This document shows positions 47,201 to 58,151 of a DNA stretch of 64,000 nucleotides, piece by piece. Both the position numbers and the translations under genes were made by a program. The notes beneath the pieces are model-generated. The model did no database searches. It worked only from the letters and a program-made list of their open reading frames with translations, and was not told where the DNA came from. The stretch comes from Fallopia convolvulus (taxonomy: Eukaryota > Streptophyta > Magnoliopsida > Caryophyllales > Polygonaceae), in NCBI GenBank assembly GCA_964016875.1, contig OZ024737.1, positions 31,373,683-31,437,682 of the forward strand, written 5' to 3'. Position 1 is the first letter of the stretch; every line of letters starts with the position of its first letter.

Positions 47201-50200
47201 CCTTCAAGCTGATATTTTATTATGTAGGTCTGCTTGGTCCGCATGCCAAGAAACTTAAGATAACGAAGCAATCAGTGGACAATTCATTTGAAAATACAAC
47301 TCTGATGAGTGGCTCTATTCCTTCTCCTGTGGGTTCCCAAATGAGTAACATGTCGAATCAGAACAAGCTCATTAAACTGATTGGTGGCCGGGATCGTGGC
47401 AGGAAAGCAAAAGCACTCAAGGTATTTATCAATATTAAATTAATCATGTACTGAGAGCATCTCTTAGCTATTGAAAGTAAAATACATTCATGTCACCTGT
47501 TCCTTTGTCTGTATACGTGCTATTTTATATTTTTTATGCTGGGAATTAAGCATCAGTTCCTTCATGTAGATGCCTTCTGGACAAACGGGGTCAGGCAGTC
47601 CATGGTCTTTGTTTGAAGATCAGGTACTTTCTCTTTTATGTCTTTTTTTCAATCAACAATCACCTGGGATCTGCAAATTTGGAGCCTAAGATAACTTCCA
47701 TGTTCACAGGCTCTCGTTGTGCTTGTTCATGATATGGGTCCTAATTGGGAGCTTGTAAGTGATGCTATCAACAGCACCTTGTATTTTAAGGTACATATTC
47801 TTGTCTTTGCGTTGCTAGGCATCAGGTTTCACTGCCTTAACTGTAGCACTTTAAAGAACCTCTCAACTTTCTACTTGTGAGGATCTGGTATCTGCACCAT
47901 TGTAAATCATGTAAATGAACCTCTCAGGAATCATAAATCGCGAACCTACCATAATCTTGGTGATGGATTCCATAGTTTCCTCAAGTAGGCAATTAATAAT
48001 TTTTTTTGGGGGTGGGGTGGGGTTGATTTTTGCTGCAAGTGAATGCAGTATAACACATTATGGGTGATTAAATCGACCATGGTTACATTTACTGGTCATT
48101 CTTGGTATTTACAACCATGGAGATATCTTGAATTTAGTGTAATGTGGTTTATATGTTTGGGAGAATACTTACTGATTTATTGTCTTTTCTGAATGTATCA
48201 AGTGCATTTTCCGCAAGCCTAAAGAATGTAAGGAGCGACACAAGGTTTTGATAGAGAAAAGTTATGCCGATGGGGCTGATAGCGCTGAGGATTCAGGATC
48301 TTCTCAACCTTATCCTTCTACTTTACCTGGCATCCCAAAGGCAAGTTTTGTTCTGTTAATACATTCTTCTGACCCTTCAGTTAAGCTTTTTATGAAGGAT
48401 GTGGTAAAAGAGCTGTAAATGTAAATGTTCTAATTGTATATGCATTTTTGGAATAGGGTGGAGCCAGACAGTTGTTTCAGCAGTTGCGTGGGCCCATGGA
48501 GGAAGATACTATAAAATCTCATTTTGAGAAGATTATATTAATTGGACAGCAGCTGCATGGTAGAAAAAAGCAGGTATTTTAGTAGTATATACAAATTTAG
48601 TTTTTATTTTTATTTGCAGTATTCATCCGCCCATGAAATGTATTTCTGAGCCCATTTTCGCTGTTTTCCCGTACCCCAAATGCTAACGCTGGCATTTTCT
48701 CACAGGCAAATGTAGTTTTCAAGATTGTTTTTTATGGTAGATTACACTTATGACTTAACCACCTGCAATTTCTTAACCACCCTTTGTGTGAACTATTACA
48801 AAAAACCATTTTTTATTGTACTTTTGTTAGCCATTCGCTGATCACACCCTTATCCCGAAATAGTAAAAAAATCCGCTGAAACAATGGGATGACAAAAATG
48901 CCCCAATCATTTGAGTGTTGGTCACCTTGTTTGTGACGGTCCTTTGAACCCTTTGATGCTTTTTGGATGCGGGTTGTTGATTGCTAACGGAACTACAATA
49001 TTCGGTGTTTATGTATAATTATAATACCTGCTATTGCCCGGATTCACAAATTGCTTCCTTTTAAATTAATGGGGTTATGGATATATCTAGGAGCCAAAGC
49101 AATTGGTACCTGTCCATAGTTCACATGCTTCTGCACTTTTGCAAGTGATCCCAAATAATGTGAATGGAGGTTTTTTAAGGTAAGTTTGGAAAAACTGTAA
49201 CTTCATGATTCTTTTGACATCATCTGTTGTTGGATACACTCAAGTAATTCTCTATTTTGTTAAATGTTTCAATGAAGTCCACTCGATCTCTGTGACATGG
49301 TTGCATCAAGCCCAGATGTGTTTTCTATTAATTATCAATCTCCCCACAGTGGGGGATTACCCTTAGCAAATCAGGGTATTGCCCAACCAATGCTTCCTTC
49401 TTCCGGGACAAATTCCTTGCTTCAAGGACCACCTGGCGTGGGACACCCTAGTAATCTGTCTTCACCATCTGCTCAGGTCAATAGTCCTTTGAGGTAAGTT
49501 TATAGGAACCATTCAGATCTTGATTATTGTAATTTGCTAAGATTCTGAATCTATACGACTTTTTTTGCATTCTGTTTTTTTTTTTTCTGTAGTGGTGGGC
49601 GGTATGGTGTTCCAAGGACAAGCTTACCAGTTAATGAGCAGCACAGAGTTCAACAGTACAATCACATATCCGCCAGAAATATTCACCAACCAAACACGCC
49701 TGTATCTGGAGCGTTTTCAGGTAATGATCGGGGTTTGAGGGGAAATGGCATGGTTATGCCAGGGATGAATAGAATTCCTAGACCGGGTGGTCCTCAAGGG
49801 ATTTCATCATCATCTTTGATGAATTCAGCAAATACAGTTGTTCCCAATTTGCCCATGCACTCTGGGGCTAGTCCTGGTCAAAGAAGCTCAATACTACAAC
49901 CTCGTGATGCTTTACACATGGTGCGAGTAAGTGGTTTTCTTCTACATCTTAATGACTGATCAAATGCAGGTAATTCTTGTATAATCAAACTTAACTGGAT
50001 GTTAGTGAGAGAAGGATACCTACACAGTTATAAGGGTGGGTAGTTAACTACACAACCACCCGTTATCTATATTTCTCTGCCAGCATTTTGCTACCCAAAA
50101 ATCGATAAAAAAAGTAGGAAATGTTCAAAATACATATCATTCATAGGTATTGTGCTTGTGTTTAAAAGGTATGGGGTATTTTGGATCTTTCATGCTTTCT

Positions 50201-51163
50201 ATAACATTTTAATATGGGTAAAATAGATATGGATGTTCAACATGGAATGGGTAACGATTAATACAATTTCGTTTTAACAGGTGGTGTTTTGTACAGTAAC
50301 TTATAGTACGTGCAGTTGTGTGTAGATTACCATAGTTCTTTTTATCATTTGCACACTTGATAAGAGTGTTAGTGTGCAGTAATGTAGCCTTTGATTATCA
50401 ATTATTTGTATTATAGGCTAGCCAGAGTACCGAGCATCCAAGGCAGATCATACCACCAGAGATGCAATTACAGGCAACACAAGCAAATAGCCAACAAGGA
50501 GGAGTTGCTTCTTTTAGCGGGTCAACCTCTACATTTCATAATCAGCCGGCTTCTCCCTCATATCCAGTCCATCATCTCCAAGGTGCTGCTTCACACCCAG
50601 CCACTGCAGAACAACAAGCCTTTGCCGTGCGCCTTGCTAGGGAACGCCAATTGCAACAGCGTATTTTGCAAAGGCAGCAGCAACAACAACAGTTTCCTTC
50701 ATCTAACGTATTAACTTCACATGCTCCCCATCACCCTTCACCAAATGGAACGCAGAATGGTGTGGGTGGATCAATCAAGCAAAAACAACGTCCAGCTCAG
50801 CAGCAGCTACAACCACAATTCCAGCAATCTTCTGCAAGGCATCATCCTCAACAGCAGCCTAAACTTTCAAAGGGATTTGGAAAAGGCAACATGTCAATAC
50901 ATCACAACACTCCTTTAGACTCTTCAGTTCAGACTTCAAATCAGAGTATGATTCCATCGGGGATGATTTCACGTAATCATCAGCAGTTGAAAGTTCATCC
51001 ATCTCCACCGGTGAAGTTAGTAAACTCCCATAGTCAGCCTGCTGTACAAAGGACAGTTTCACAGAAGTGTGTTTCTGAAGCTGAGCAGCTGAGCAAACCA
51101 CAATATGATCAGAGTCGAGCTGAGCTGCCATTAGCGAATACTCCTAACTCAAGTTTAGATTGA
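41276..51163 (+). CDS. EAF1: EAF1-like chromatin protein (NuA4 acetyltransferase scaffold; HSA and SANT domains)
   Basis: Twenty-one exons join in frame to 4890 nt (1629 aa): 41276-41418, 41494-41548, 41637-41734, 41827-43123, 43227-43346, 43499-43771, 44571-44738, 45105-45185, 45395-45452, 45547-46061, 46338-46391, 47093-47150, 47228-47421, 47570-47623, 47710-47790, 48203-48340, 48457-48573, 49091-49179, 49278-49493, 49593-49926, 50417-51163. The N-terminus (VNAEVDSMGG, ELEFLEKGGNPLDF, EAKGSFA) and whole layout match plant EAF1A/B, the platform subunit of the NuA4 histone H4/H2A.Z acetyltransferase in the nucleus. Exons 5-6 encode the HSA domain (SHWDFVLEEMAWMANDF, ERLWKR), which binds actin-related proteins. 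Exons 14-16 encode a SANT domain (SPWSLFEDQALVVLVHDMG, NWELVSDAI). The tail is Gln/Pro/Ser-rich. Intron 16 begins GC (48341 GCAAGT); intron 1 is 75 nt and open in frame. It is slightly shorter than the Arabidopsis protein. Confidence 0.92.
46498..46618 (+). mobile_element. RTE LINE 3' remnant in EAF1-like intron 11
   Basis: GGGGCAAGGGTGTGTACATT, CCAGATCCCGTCTGAGGCGGG and a terminal (GTT)n match the 3' UTR of the LINE at 36080-36947. Only the last about 120 bp are present. Confidence 0.75.
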
Positions 51164-52421
51164 TATGATGATCTGCCATTGGTGGATGAGCCGTTCTCGT
51201 TTGCTCCGACTGTCAAATTGGCATCCCATCATAGCAGCATTGTACAGGTTAGCTTTGCTTGGTGACTCTAGGACCTAATTTATATGGAAGTAGCTAGATG
51301 CATAGAATTCGTTACACGTGTATATACAATATAATGAAACGTCATTCATCTCACTTTTGCTTACTAATAAGAAATAGAGGAGAGGAATGATGTGCCCAAA
51401 CTCCTGCTGTTGTATCTTTCCATCTGAAGTTAGAACAATCAAAATTAGAGGATGAATAGGATCAACCTGTTTTTTTTCTTCTTGGTTTACCATGTATGAG
51501 CATGATACAAGCTATATCTGTATTTATTCAATTTGATGAATCAAAATTCAGTAAATTAATTACTATGTTCATCTTCTTGTTTAATACTTGGCCTTTTTTC
51601 GTGTTTTCTTTTGAAGCAGGGTATACTATATAGAAAAAGGAGAAGAATCTGGCTAGAAAAGAAGCATCAGTAGCTAACTTGTGATGTGTTTAATATTTGA
51701 CGCTGTCAGTTTGATCCTTTGTCTGGCAGCTTTTCAGACGAACCGATTTGGCTAGAAAAGAAGCATTAGACCATTTGTAGCTAACCTGTAATGTTGTTTG
51801 GCTCACTGCAGATGAAGCTGGTCTCATTTTTGTGAGGGCGTTATGGGGAAAATGGCAAACGAAGTGATCATATGTTAACATCTTACTAACTTTGAAGGTT
51901 TTAGGCAGGGCATCAGTTGAGATTCGTACGTGTATATTAAAGAGACAGATAGAGGTATGTGTACAGGGGTCTAGCTCGTCTGTTCTTTGATGTCACTTAT
52001 ATTTTCCCCACTCATGATCATCATGTGGGGTTTTTTCTTTAAATGCCCCCTTGTAGTTTAGTTTAGTGCATCATGTATTAATTTAATCTCTTCTGTTTTC
52101 AATGTTTTTTGATTGAGGGGGCTGTTTGTCATTGTTAGGGCAAAAGAAAGCCTTGGAAAATTTTGTGAATATGATCTCTCTAGTGTATAGATCAATGCCA
52201 AATGATCTTTAGATTAGCTTTTTGGTCCTCCATTTTGTACTTGATCTTCTAAACCAAATTAGTGTGATCTGTAAGCATTGCTTTGACACGTATGGAATCA
52301 CTCAATTGAGTGAATGCTTTTTGCCTCTTACAAAACCTCTTGAAACATTGTGCTCATATAATAAGCCAGGTGGAGATTTAACATCTATCTCCTGCTGACA
52401 TTATCTTAATTACTTTTGTTT
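51164..52421. other. 3' UTR and downstream flank of EAF1-like gene
   Basis: No further coding exon recognised. GGCTAGAAAAGAAGCAT occurs twice, about 96 bp apart (from 51651 and 51748), a small local duplication with similar following bases. Confidence 0.5.
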
Positions 52422-52576
52422 GAGCATCTCCAAGAGCTTTTTCATTTCTCCAAATAAATGGAGCATTCTTCATAATGAAGAACTTGTTAGAGTTGGAGCC
52501 TAAATAAATTGAAAAATATAATTCTTGCTTTTCTATTTTGAAGAAAATTTTGGAAAATCTCTTGGAGATGCTAATT
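52422..52576. mobile_element. MITE with AGCATCTCCAAGAG inverted ends
   Basis: About 155 bp, starting GAGCATCTCCAAGAG and ending CTCTTGGAGATGCT. The terminal sequence is typical of PIF/Harbinger-related plant MITEs. The target duplication is not clear. Confidence 0.7.
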
Positions 52577-52719
52577 GCATTTCCAATATAATTGGCAATT
52601 CTAGGTCTTTGCTGTTTCATAGTGATTGAAGTGGCATCTTGGAAAAGTATGAAATCAAGTAGTCTATGATAGTGAATTTTGATTAAAACATTGGATATTG
52701 GTTTTGAATTTTCTGTATA

Positions 52720-54040
52720 TTGAGAGCATGTGCAACCAAGAGGAATCAACCTCCTCTTTGCACTCTCTCTCCTCAAAGAGGAACTCCTCTTGGTTGTAAA
52801 AATTGAAAGGGGAATCCACTTTCAAGGAGGAATGGGAGTAATCCTCCTTCCATAGAGGAATGAGTGCTTTGGCCCTTGTGCCCAAAGAGGAACATTCATC
52901 CAATTATATTTTGACACATGTATCCAACTTTCAACTAACTTCATTTATTTCATTTCAACCTAACATTAAATATATTTCCAACAAAATAATAATTAATGTT
53001 GATATTTTAAAAATAAAAATAAATTAATCAATTTTAATAATTTTTTATTATCTATAAATAGAGTCTAATATTGTTGGGTCATTCACAAGCTCATCTTAGC
53101 TTTTTTTTCTCTCGTTCACTACTACTATCTTCCATGGATAACCACAATAAAAATCCAAATAACTCAAACACATAATATAATCCAAATACATTTAATTTGG
53201 ATCAAGTTCAAGCCATGATACAAATGTTTGGTAATCAACCAAGGCCAATTATCATCATGCACAATGAGTTTCGGAATGATAATGAGACATTCACTGTGAC
53301 ACCTGGACAATAATGATCGAAATCTAAGAAGATTCATGGCTAGAAGAGAGGAGTTTCGGAATAAAGAAATGCATTTGACTCTAAAGAACGATTTGGTGGA
53401 TAACATATGGGAGAAGTTTCAAAGTTTGACATCGGATTTAGATTTAGATTAAATTTCTATGGCAACAACGCTTTATTATTTATGTTTAACGTTATTTTTA
53501 TTTTGTATTTTTTTTGCAATTTATAATTTTGTTTGAAATTGTCTTAATGTTAATTAATTTTTTTAATTTGTAATTAGTTTATATTATCTTAAATCCAAAT
53601 TATTTAAGTAAATATAATTTATTTGATTAAAGAACTTTAATTAACATAAGTAATTAGTAAATATAATTTATTATATTTAATTAACATAGGTAATTAGTAA
53701 ATATATTTTAATTATAATTTAATTAACATAGGTACTTTGTAAATATAATTAACATATGTAATTAATTTATTTGTAATAATAAATATAATTTATTATCTTA
53801 AATTTAAATTATTTAAGTAAATATAATTAATATATATGATATAAAATAGGTAGATAGTAGGAGAGGGGAAGTAAAAGGGGATACCCTTTGTTGTGGGGGG
53901 AAATAGAGAAAGAGGAAGAGAAGGAGGAAAGAAAAAGTGAAAAGTGATGTGGATGATAGAGAAAATAAGGTGTCAAAAGGAAAGAAGGAGAGAGAAAAAC
54001 AAGAGAGGATTATAAATCCTCTTGGATCCACATGCTATCT
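52720..54040 (+). mobile_element. PIF/Harbinger-like element with decayed Myb-type ORF1
   Basis: The left end carries AGCATGTGCAACCAAGAGG and the right end CCTCTTGGATCCACATGCT, its near inverse. Inside, 53133-53460 holds the remains of a plant PIF ORF1-type protein in shifting frames: it begins MDNHNKNPNN and ends LTLKNDLVDNIWEKF, with several stops and frame changes. No DDE transposase is present, so it is non-autonomous. A purine-rich block lies at 53850-54010. Exact ends and the 3-bp target site are unclear. Confidence 0.6.
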
Positions 54041-54122
54041 GAGAACCGATCAATTTATGAAGAAAGTTCAACATCTCTCTTCGGTGCTTGTCAGTATGGG
54101 GATGACAGTTACATTTTTTTTT

Positions 54123-54990
54123 GGGAAATTCCGGTTGATACCCTCGAGTTTTTAGCTTTTCCGGATGGTGCCCTGAAAAAAAAATTATTCCGAGTGGTAC
54201 CCCTGAACTTTTGCTTAAGTCCGCCAGATGCCATTAGTAGTGAATTTTCATTTGTTTTTAACTAAATAAGTATGTTTTCTAATGAAAAATATATATATTT
54301 GTATTGAAATAAATTTAAAAAAATTAATTGATTAAAAATTCAAATAAATTGTATAAAAATATTAAATTAAATTTTATATTACATATATTGTCAAGTAGAT
54401 TGTATGTTGTATGATTAAAATAATTATAATTTAAAATCAAAAATATTATAATATTTATATTAAAATATAAATAATGCATGATTAAAAATATCCAGGTAGA
54501 TTTTATATAGTAATTTTGAAAATTTTAAAAAATTGATAAATATTAAAATTTTATTGTAATTTGAGAGTACCATTACAAAAGTTCTATTAGTTTTTCAAAC
54601 AAATGTCAAATTTATTACATAAAACCTACATGACAATTTTAATTATTAATTTTAATATAAATATTATAATATGTTTTGTTTTAACTTAAATTTTTTTAAT
54701 TATACAACGTTCAATCAACTTGAGAAATATATATAATATAATATTTTTAATTTAATATTTTATATGATTTATTTTAATTGTTATTAAACTAAAATTTTGC
54801 TTTAATTTAAATAAAAAAATATTTTTTTCATTAGAAAACATACTTATTTTATTAAAAACTAACGAAAATTCACTAGTAAGGGCATCTGGTGGACTTTAGC
54901 AAAAGTTCAAGGGTACCACTCGGAATAAGTTTTTTTTCAGGACACCATCCGGAAAAATCAAAAACTCGAGGGTACCAACCGGAATTTCCC
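54123..54990. mobile_element. MULE-like miniature element, 868 bp
   Basis: Long inverted ends of roughly 175 bp beginning GGGAAATTCCGGTTG(G/A)TACC. Both outer sides carry runs of T (at least nine), consistent with a 9-bp target duplication in a T tract. The interior is AT-rich and non-coding. Confidence 0.85.
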
Positions 54991-56084
54991 TTTTTTTTTT
55001 TGGTCTTTTCCCGTTGGACTGGCCTGTAAAGCACTGTGCTTGAATATTGTGATCAATTTCTCTCTTCGGGTTTTGCTTGGAAATTTGATACTTTGAAAAC
55101 GATTGAAATGACAAGGAAGGAAACATCGTATTCCGTGTCATTTGGGATAGAAAATCACAGACATAGAAAACAGACTTGAAGAGTATACTTGTTATCGTCA
55201 ATGTTGAAGGTCCTATTTCATAAGTTTTAATAAAGTAATATGGGTCATTGTAGTTAGACCCTAATATAAATTCTGTATGGCTACTTGTGATAATCTACTA
55301 ATCACCCTTATATAACTTTAGTTCTCATGCATAGAAAATTGAAGTACAAAAAGTCTATATGGAAAAAAGAGCCTATATTAATATAATGGTAAATTTGGAA
55401 AAAAAATACAAAATAACATAAAGGACAAGTTTTATAAAACAAATATATAAGACAAGAAAGATAAGTTTTATGAAACGGAGAGAATATTAAATTGTATTTA
55501 TTTAGGTTTAAAATTTTTTTTCAATTGAGTTTATTAATTTACTTTAGTTTTAGTTATGGGCATAAACTAAAATAAATTTAATGACATTTACATGAAGATG
55601 ATGAGACCTGCTTATGTTTTTTCAATACTCCAGTTTGTTGGGTTGTCCTTTAATTTGATTAGTACTTTTTTTCTTAAACAAGGTAAAACTAATTAAGAAA
55701 ATTAACACGTACATTGCCTCTGGTACCTTTGTATATCATTACATTTTTATTATTTTAAAATAGTTTAAAATTCCTAATTATTTAGTTATTTGGAAATTAA
55801 TCACCATCATTTTGATCCCTTTGATTTTAAAACACGTATTGTCAGCTTAAAAGTTAGAAATATATAAAATTTGTTTCTAAAATGTGTACTAAGTAAGTGT
55901 TTAAAGATAACACTTATGATCTACAAACTATACAAAACGAAAATGTGGCTTATTTTTTGTTTTTGGAAGCTGAAGACACTCTCATTGTACTTAAGTCGTT
56001 TCGTTAAGACCCATAAACGATACAACAAAGTGATCAATTTCTTTCGATTGTTTTAATTGAAAATTAGTCACGATATGTGAAAAT
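54991..56084. other. AT-rich intergenic DNA
   Basis: No gene, repeat family or RNA recognised. Confidence 0.6.
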
Positions 56085-56150
56085 GGCAAGGAATGAAATA
56101 GGCTGATGATTTGCGCACACGAGAAAATTGGTAAGCGCACACAGATATCC

Positions 56151-56296
56151 GCGCAACGCCATTTCGCGCGAAATGGCGTTGCGCGAAAAGGGCAATTCCG
56201 GAATATCAAGAAAGGGTTTGGGGAGCGTGGAGGAACGGAAAAGGCCGCGCAACGACGATGCGCGCGAAACGGTGTTGCGCGCGCAACACCGTTTCG
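56151..56296. repeat. Two long perfect palindromes in GC-rich MULE end
   Basis: 56151-56184 is a perfect 34-bp palindrome centred on CGCG. 56265-56296 is a perfect 32-bp palindrome with the core TTGCGCGCGCAA. Both sit in the left terminal region and share the words GCGAAA and GTTGCGC. They could form strong hairpins. Confidence 0.9.
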
Positions 56297-56479
56297 TGCA
56301 TGCGCGCATCGGTGTTGCGCGCAATTCAACGGTAAAAAAAAGTACCGTTGGACTGGCGCGAGGCTTCGTTGCGCGGATCTCAACGGTAAAAAAAAACGGT
56401 CGAATTGTCCCCTATAAATACCCATTTCGATTTCACATTATAGTTGGAGTATACCTTCATTCCACATCATTGCTTAAAA

Positions 56480-57883
56480 ATGTCGTCAGGAGAAGAAGAT
56501 ACGTCATCGAGCGATTATCATCCCGAGGAGGAAGATTCATCGTCAATCGATAGTTTCATAGCAGAGGATGAGTAAGGTGTATCGGGAGAAGAATACGGAA
56601 CCGACTCCGATGCATCAAGCGAGCCAGAAGAGGTATTTTTCAAAGAACCCATAATATTATGTCATTTACGAATGTAGTATATTGAAAGTTAGGATAGTGT
56701 AATTTTTAATATTTTGTTTTTACATTTTGAAATCATAGGTTGTCGGAATAGATTTTTCTATTGCTTTCCACTACGATGGGTTGTGGAGTGATCGAAGAGA
56801 AATGCTTGATTGGGCTAGACAAATTGCAATTTCGAAGAATTTTGTACTAGTCATAAAAACCTCAAATCCAAATAGGGTCATACTCACTTGTGACCTAGCC
56901 GGTAGATATAGATGTGGCAAGAGGGCGTTGCCCGGACTGGAAAATAGGAGCATTTATAAGCCACTTACCGATACACCGACTAGGAAGTGTGGATGTCCGT
57001 TTGAATTGAATGGGGTCCGCCTCAAGGGAAAAAATGGATGGATCTTAACGGTAAAGTGTGGACAACACAATCATCGCCTCCCCACTAGTTTGTTAGCTCA
57101 TCCATATGCGGGCCGATTGACAGCTGAGCAGAAGGAGTTTGTGAAAGAGAAGTTCCTATATCTAGCCACCCCGAAGATGATACTTGAAGAGTTGAGGTCA
57201 AGGTATCCGGGAAATGTGACCTCAATTAGACAAATCTACAATATGAGGGATAAGTTACTTCTTGAAGATTGCGGAGAATTGACGGTGACACAATGGTCTC
57301 TAAAGTTCTTGAAAGACCGAGAATACATTGTCCGTCCAAGACGAGTAAGGGGTTCTAATGTTATGAATGCCTTGTTTTTTGTGCACCCCACAAGTCTGCG
57401 CATGCTGAAGAAGTTTCCCTATGTCGTTATTATGGACTCCACATACAAGACCAATAGGTATGTTATTTTAATATGTAATCGACTTGATTAGTATAGTTCC
57501 AGTATAAATGCTTAAAACAACTTGTTGTGCTAGGTACGACATGCCTTTATTGGAGATGGTTGGTTTCACTTGCACCGGAAATACATTCAGCATCGGGTTT
57601 GCATTTATTTCAAACGAAGATGTCGCTAGTTATAGGTGGGTGTTAACTCAATTGAAAGGCGTGTACGACGAGCTTGGAGTCCAGGTCAATACAATCATGA
57701 CAGATCGCGAGCAGGCTCTAATCAAGGCGATAAGTCAAGTGTTTTTATGGATCCAAGTGTTTGAAGTCACTTTTTATGGATCCAAGTGTTTTTTCAAGTG
57801 CCACTTGTTTAGTGTTTTTTCGAATGCCCTAAGTTGTTGTTTTTGGAGTGTAGGGTGTATGTTGTTTACGGTTTTTTCATAAT
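56480..57883 (+). pseudogene. MULE transposase, truncated and interrupted
   Basis: Exons 56480-56632, 56739-57457 and 57534 onward, joined by GT-AG introns. An acidic start (MSSGEEDTSSSDYHPEEED) has a TAA at 56573-56575. Exon 2 opens with FHYDGLWSDRREMLDWARQ, followed by a FAR1/WRKY-GCM1-like zinc module (KCGCPFELNG, VKCGQHNHRLP) and then the DDE domain with the first Asp in VIMDSTYKTNR and the second in IMTDREQAL. After IKAISQV the sequence dissolves into short direct repeats containing ATGGATCCAAGTGTTT, and the third catalytic residue and SWIM finger are absent. It cannot be an active transposase; it resembles Jittery/FAR1-related MULE proteins. Confidence 0.85.
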
Positions 57884-58151
57884 TGTTGTTTACGGTTTTT
57901 CATAATTGTTGTTTACGTTTTTTTTGGTAAGTTAGTTGTAAGCGCTGCATTTTGTGCAAATTTCAAACCTTAATATATGTCATCAGAACCATCCAAAAAC
58001 AACAAATCAAGGTGAAGATAAGGTATCGGAAAAATCAATAATGGAGATAATCCAAAAACAACAAATATAAATACATAAAGTACTAATGTATGTCATCTAA
58101 ACCATCCAAAACCACCAAAAAAAGATACAAAATGTACTAATGTGAAAGCAT
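57884..58151. repeat. Short repeats between the converging genes
   Basis: TTGTTTACGGTTTTT(C)ATAA-type words recur three times from about 57856 to 57922, followed by duplicated CATCAGAACCATCCAAAA / CATCTAAACCATCCAAAA words. No gene. Confidence 0.6.
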
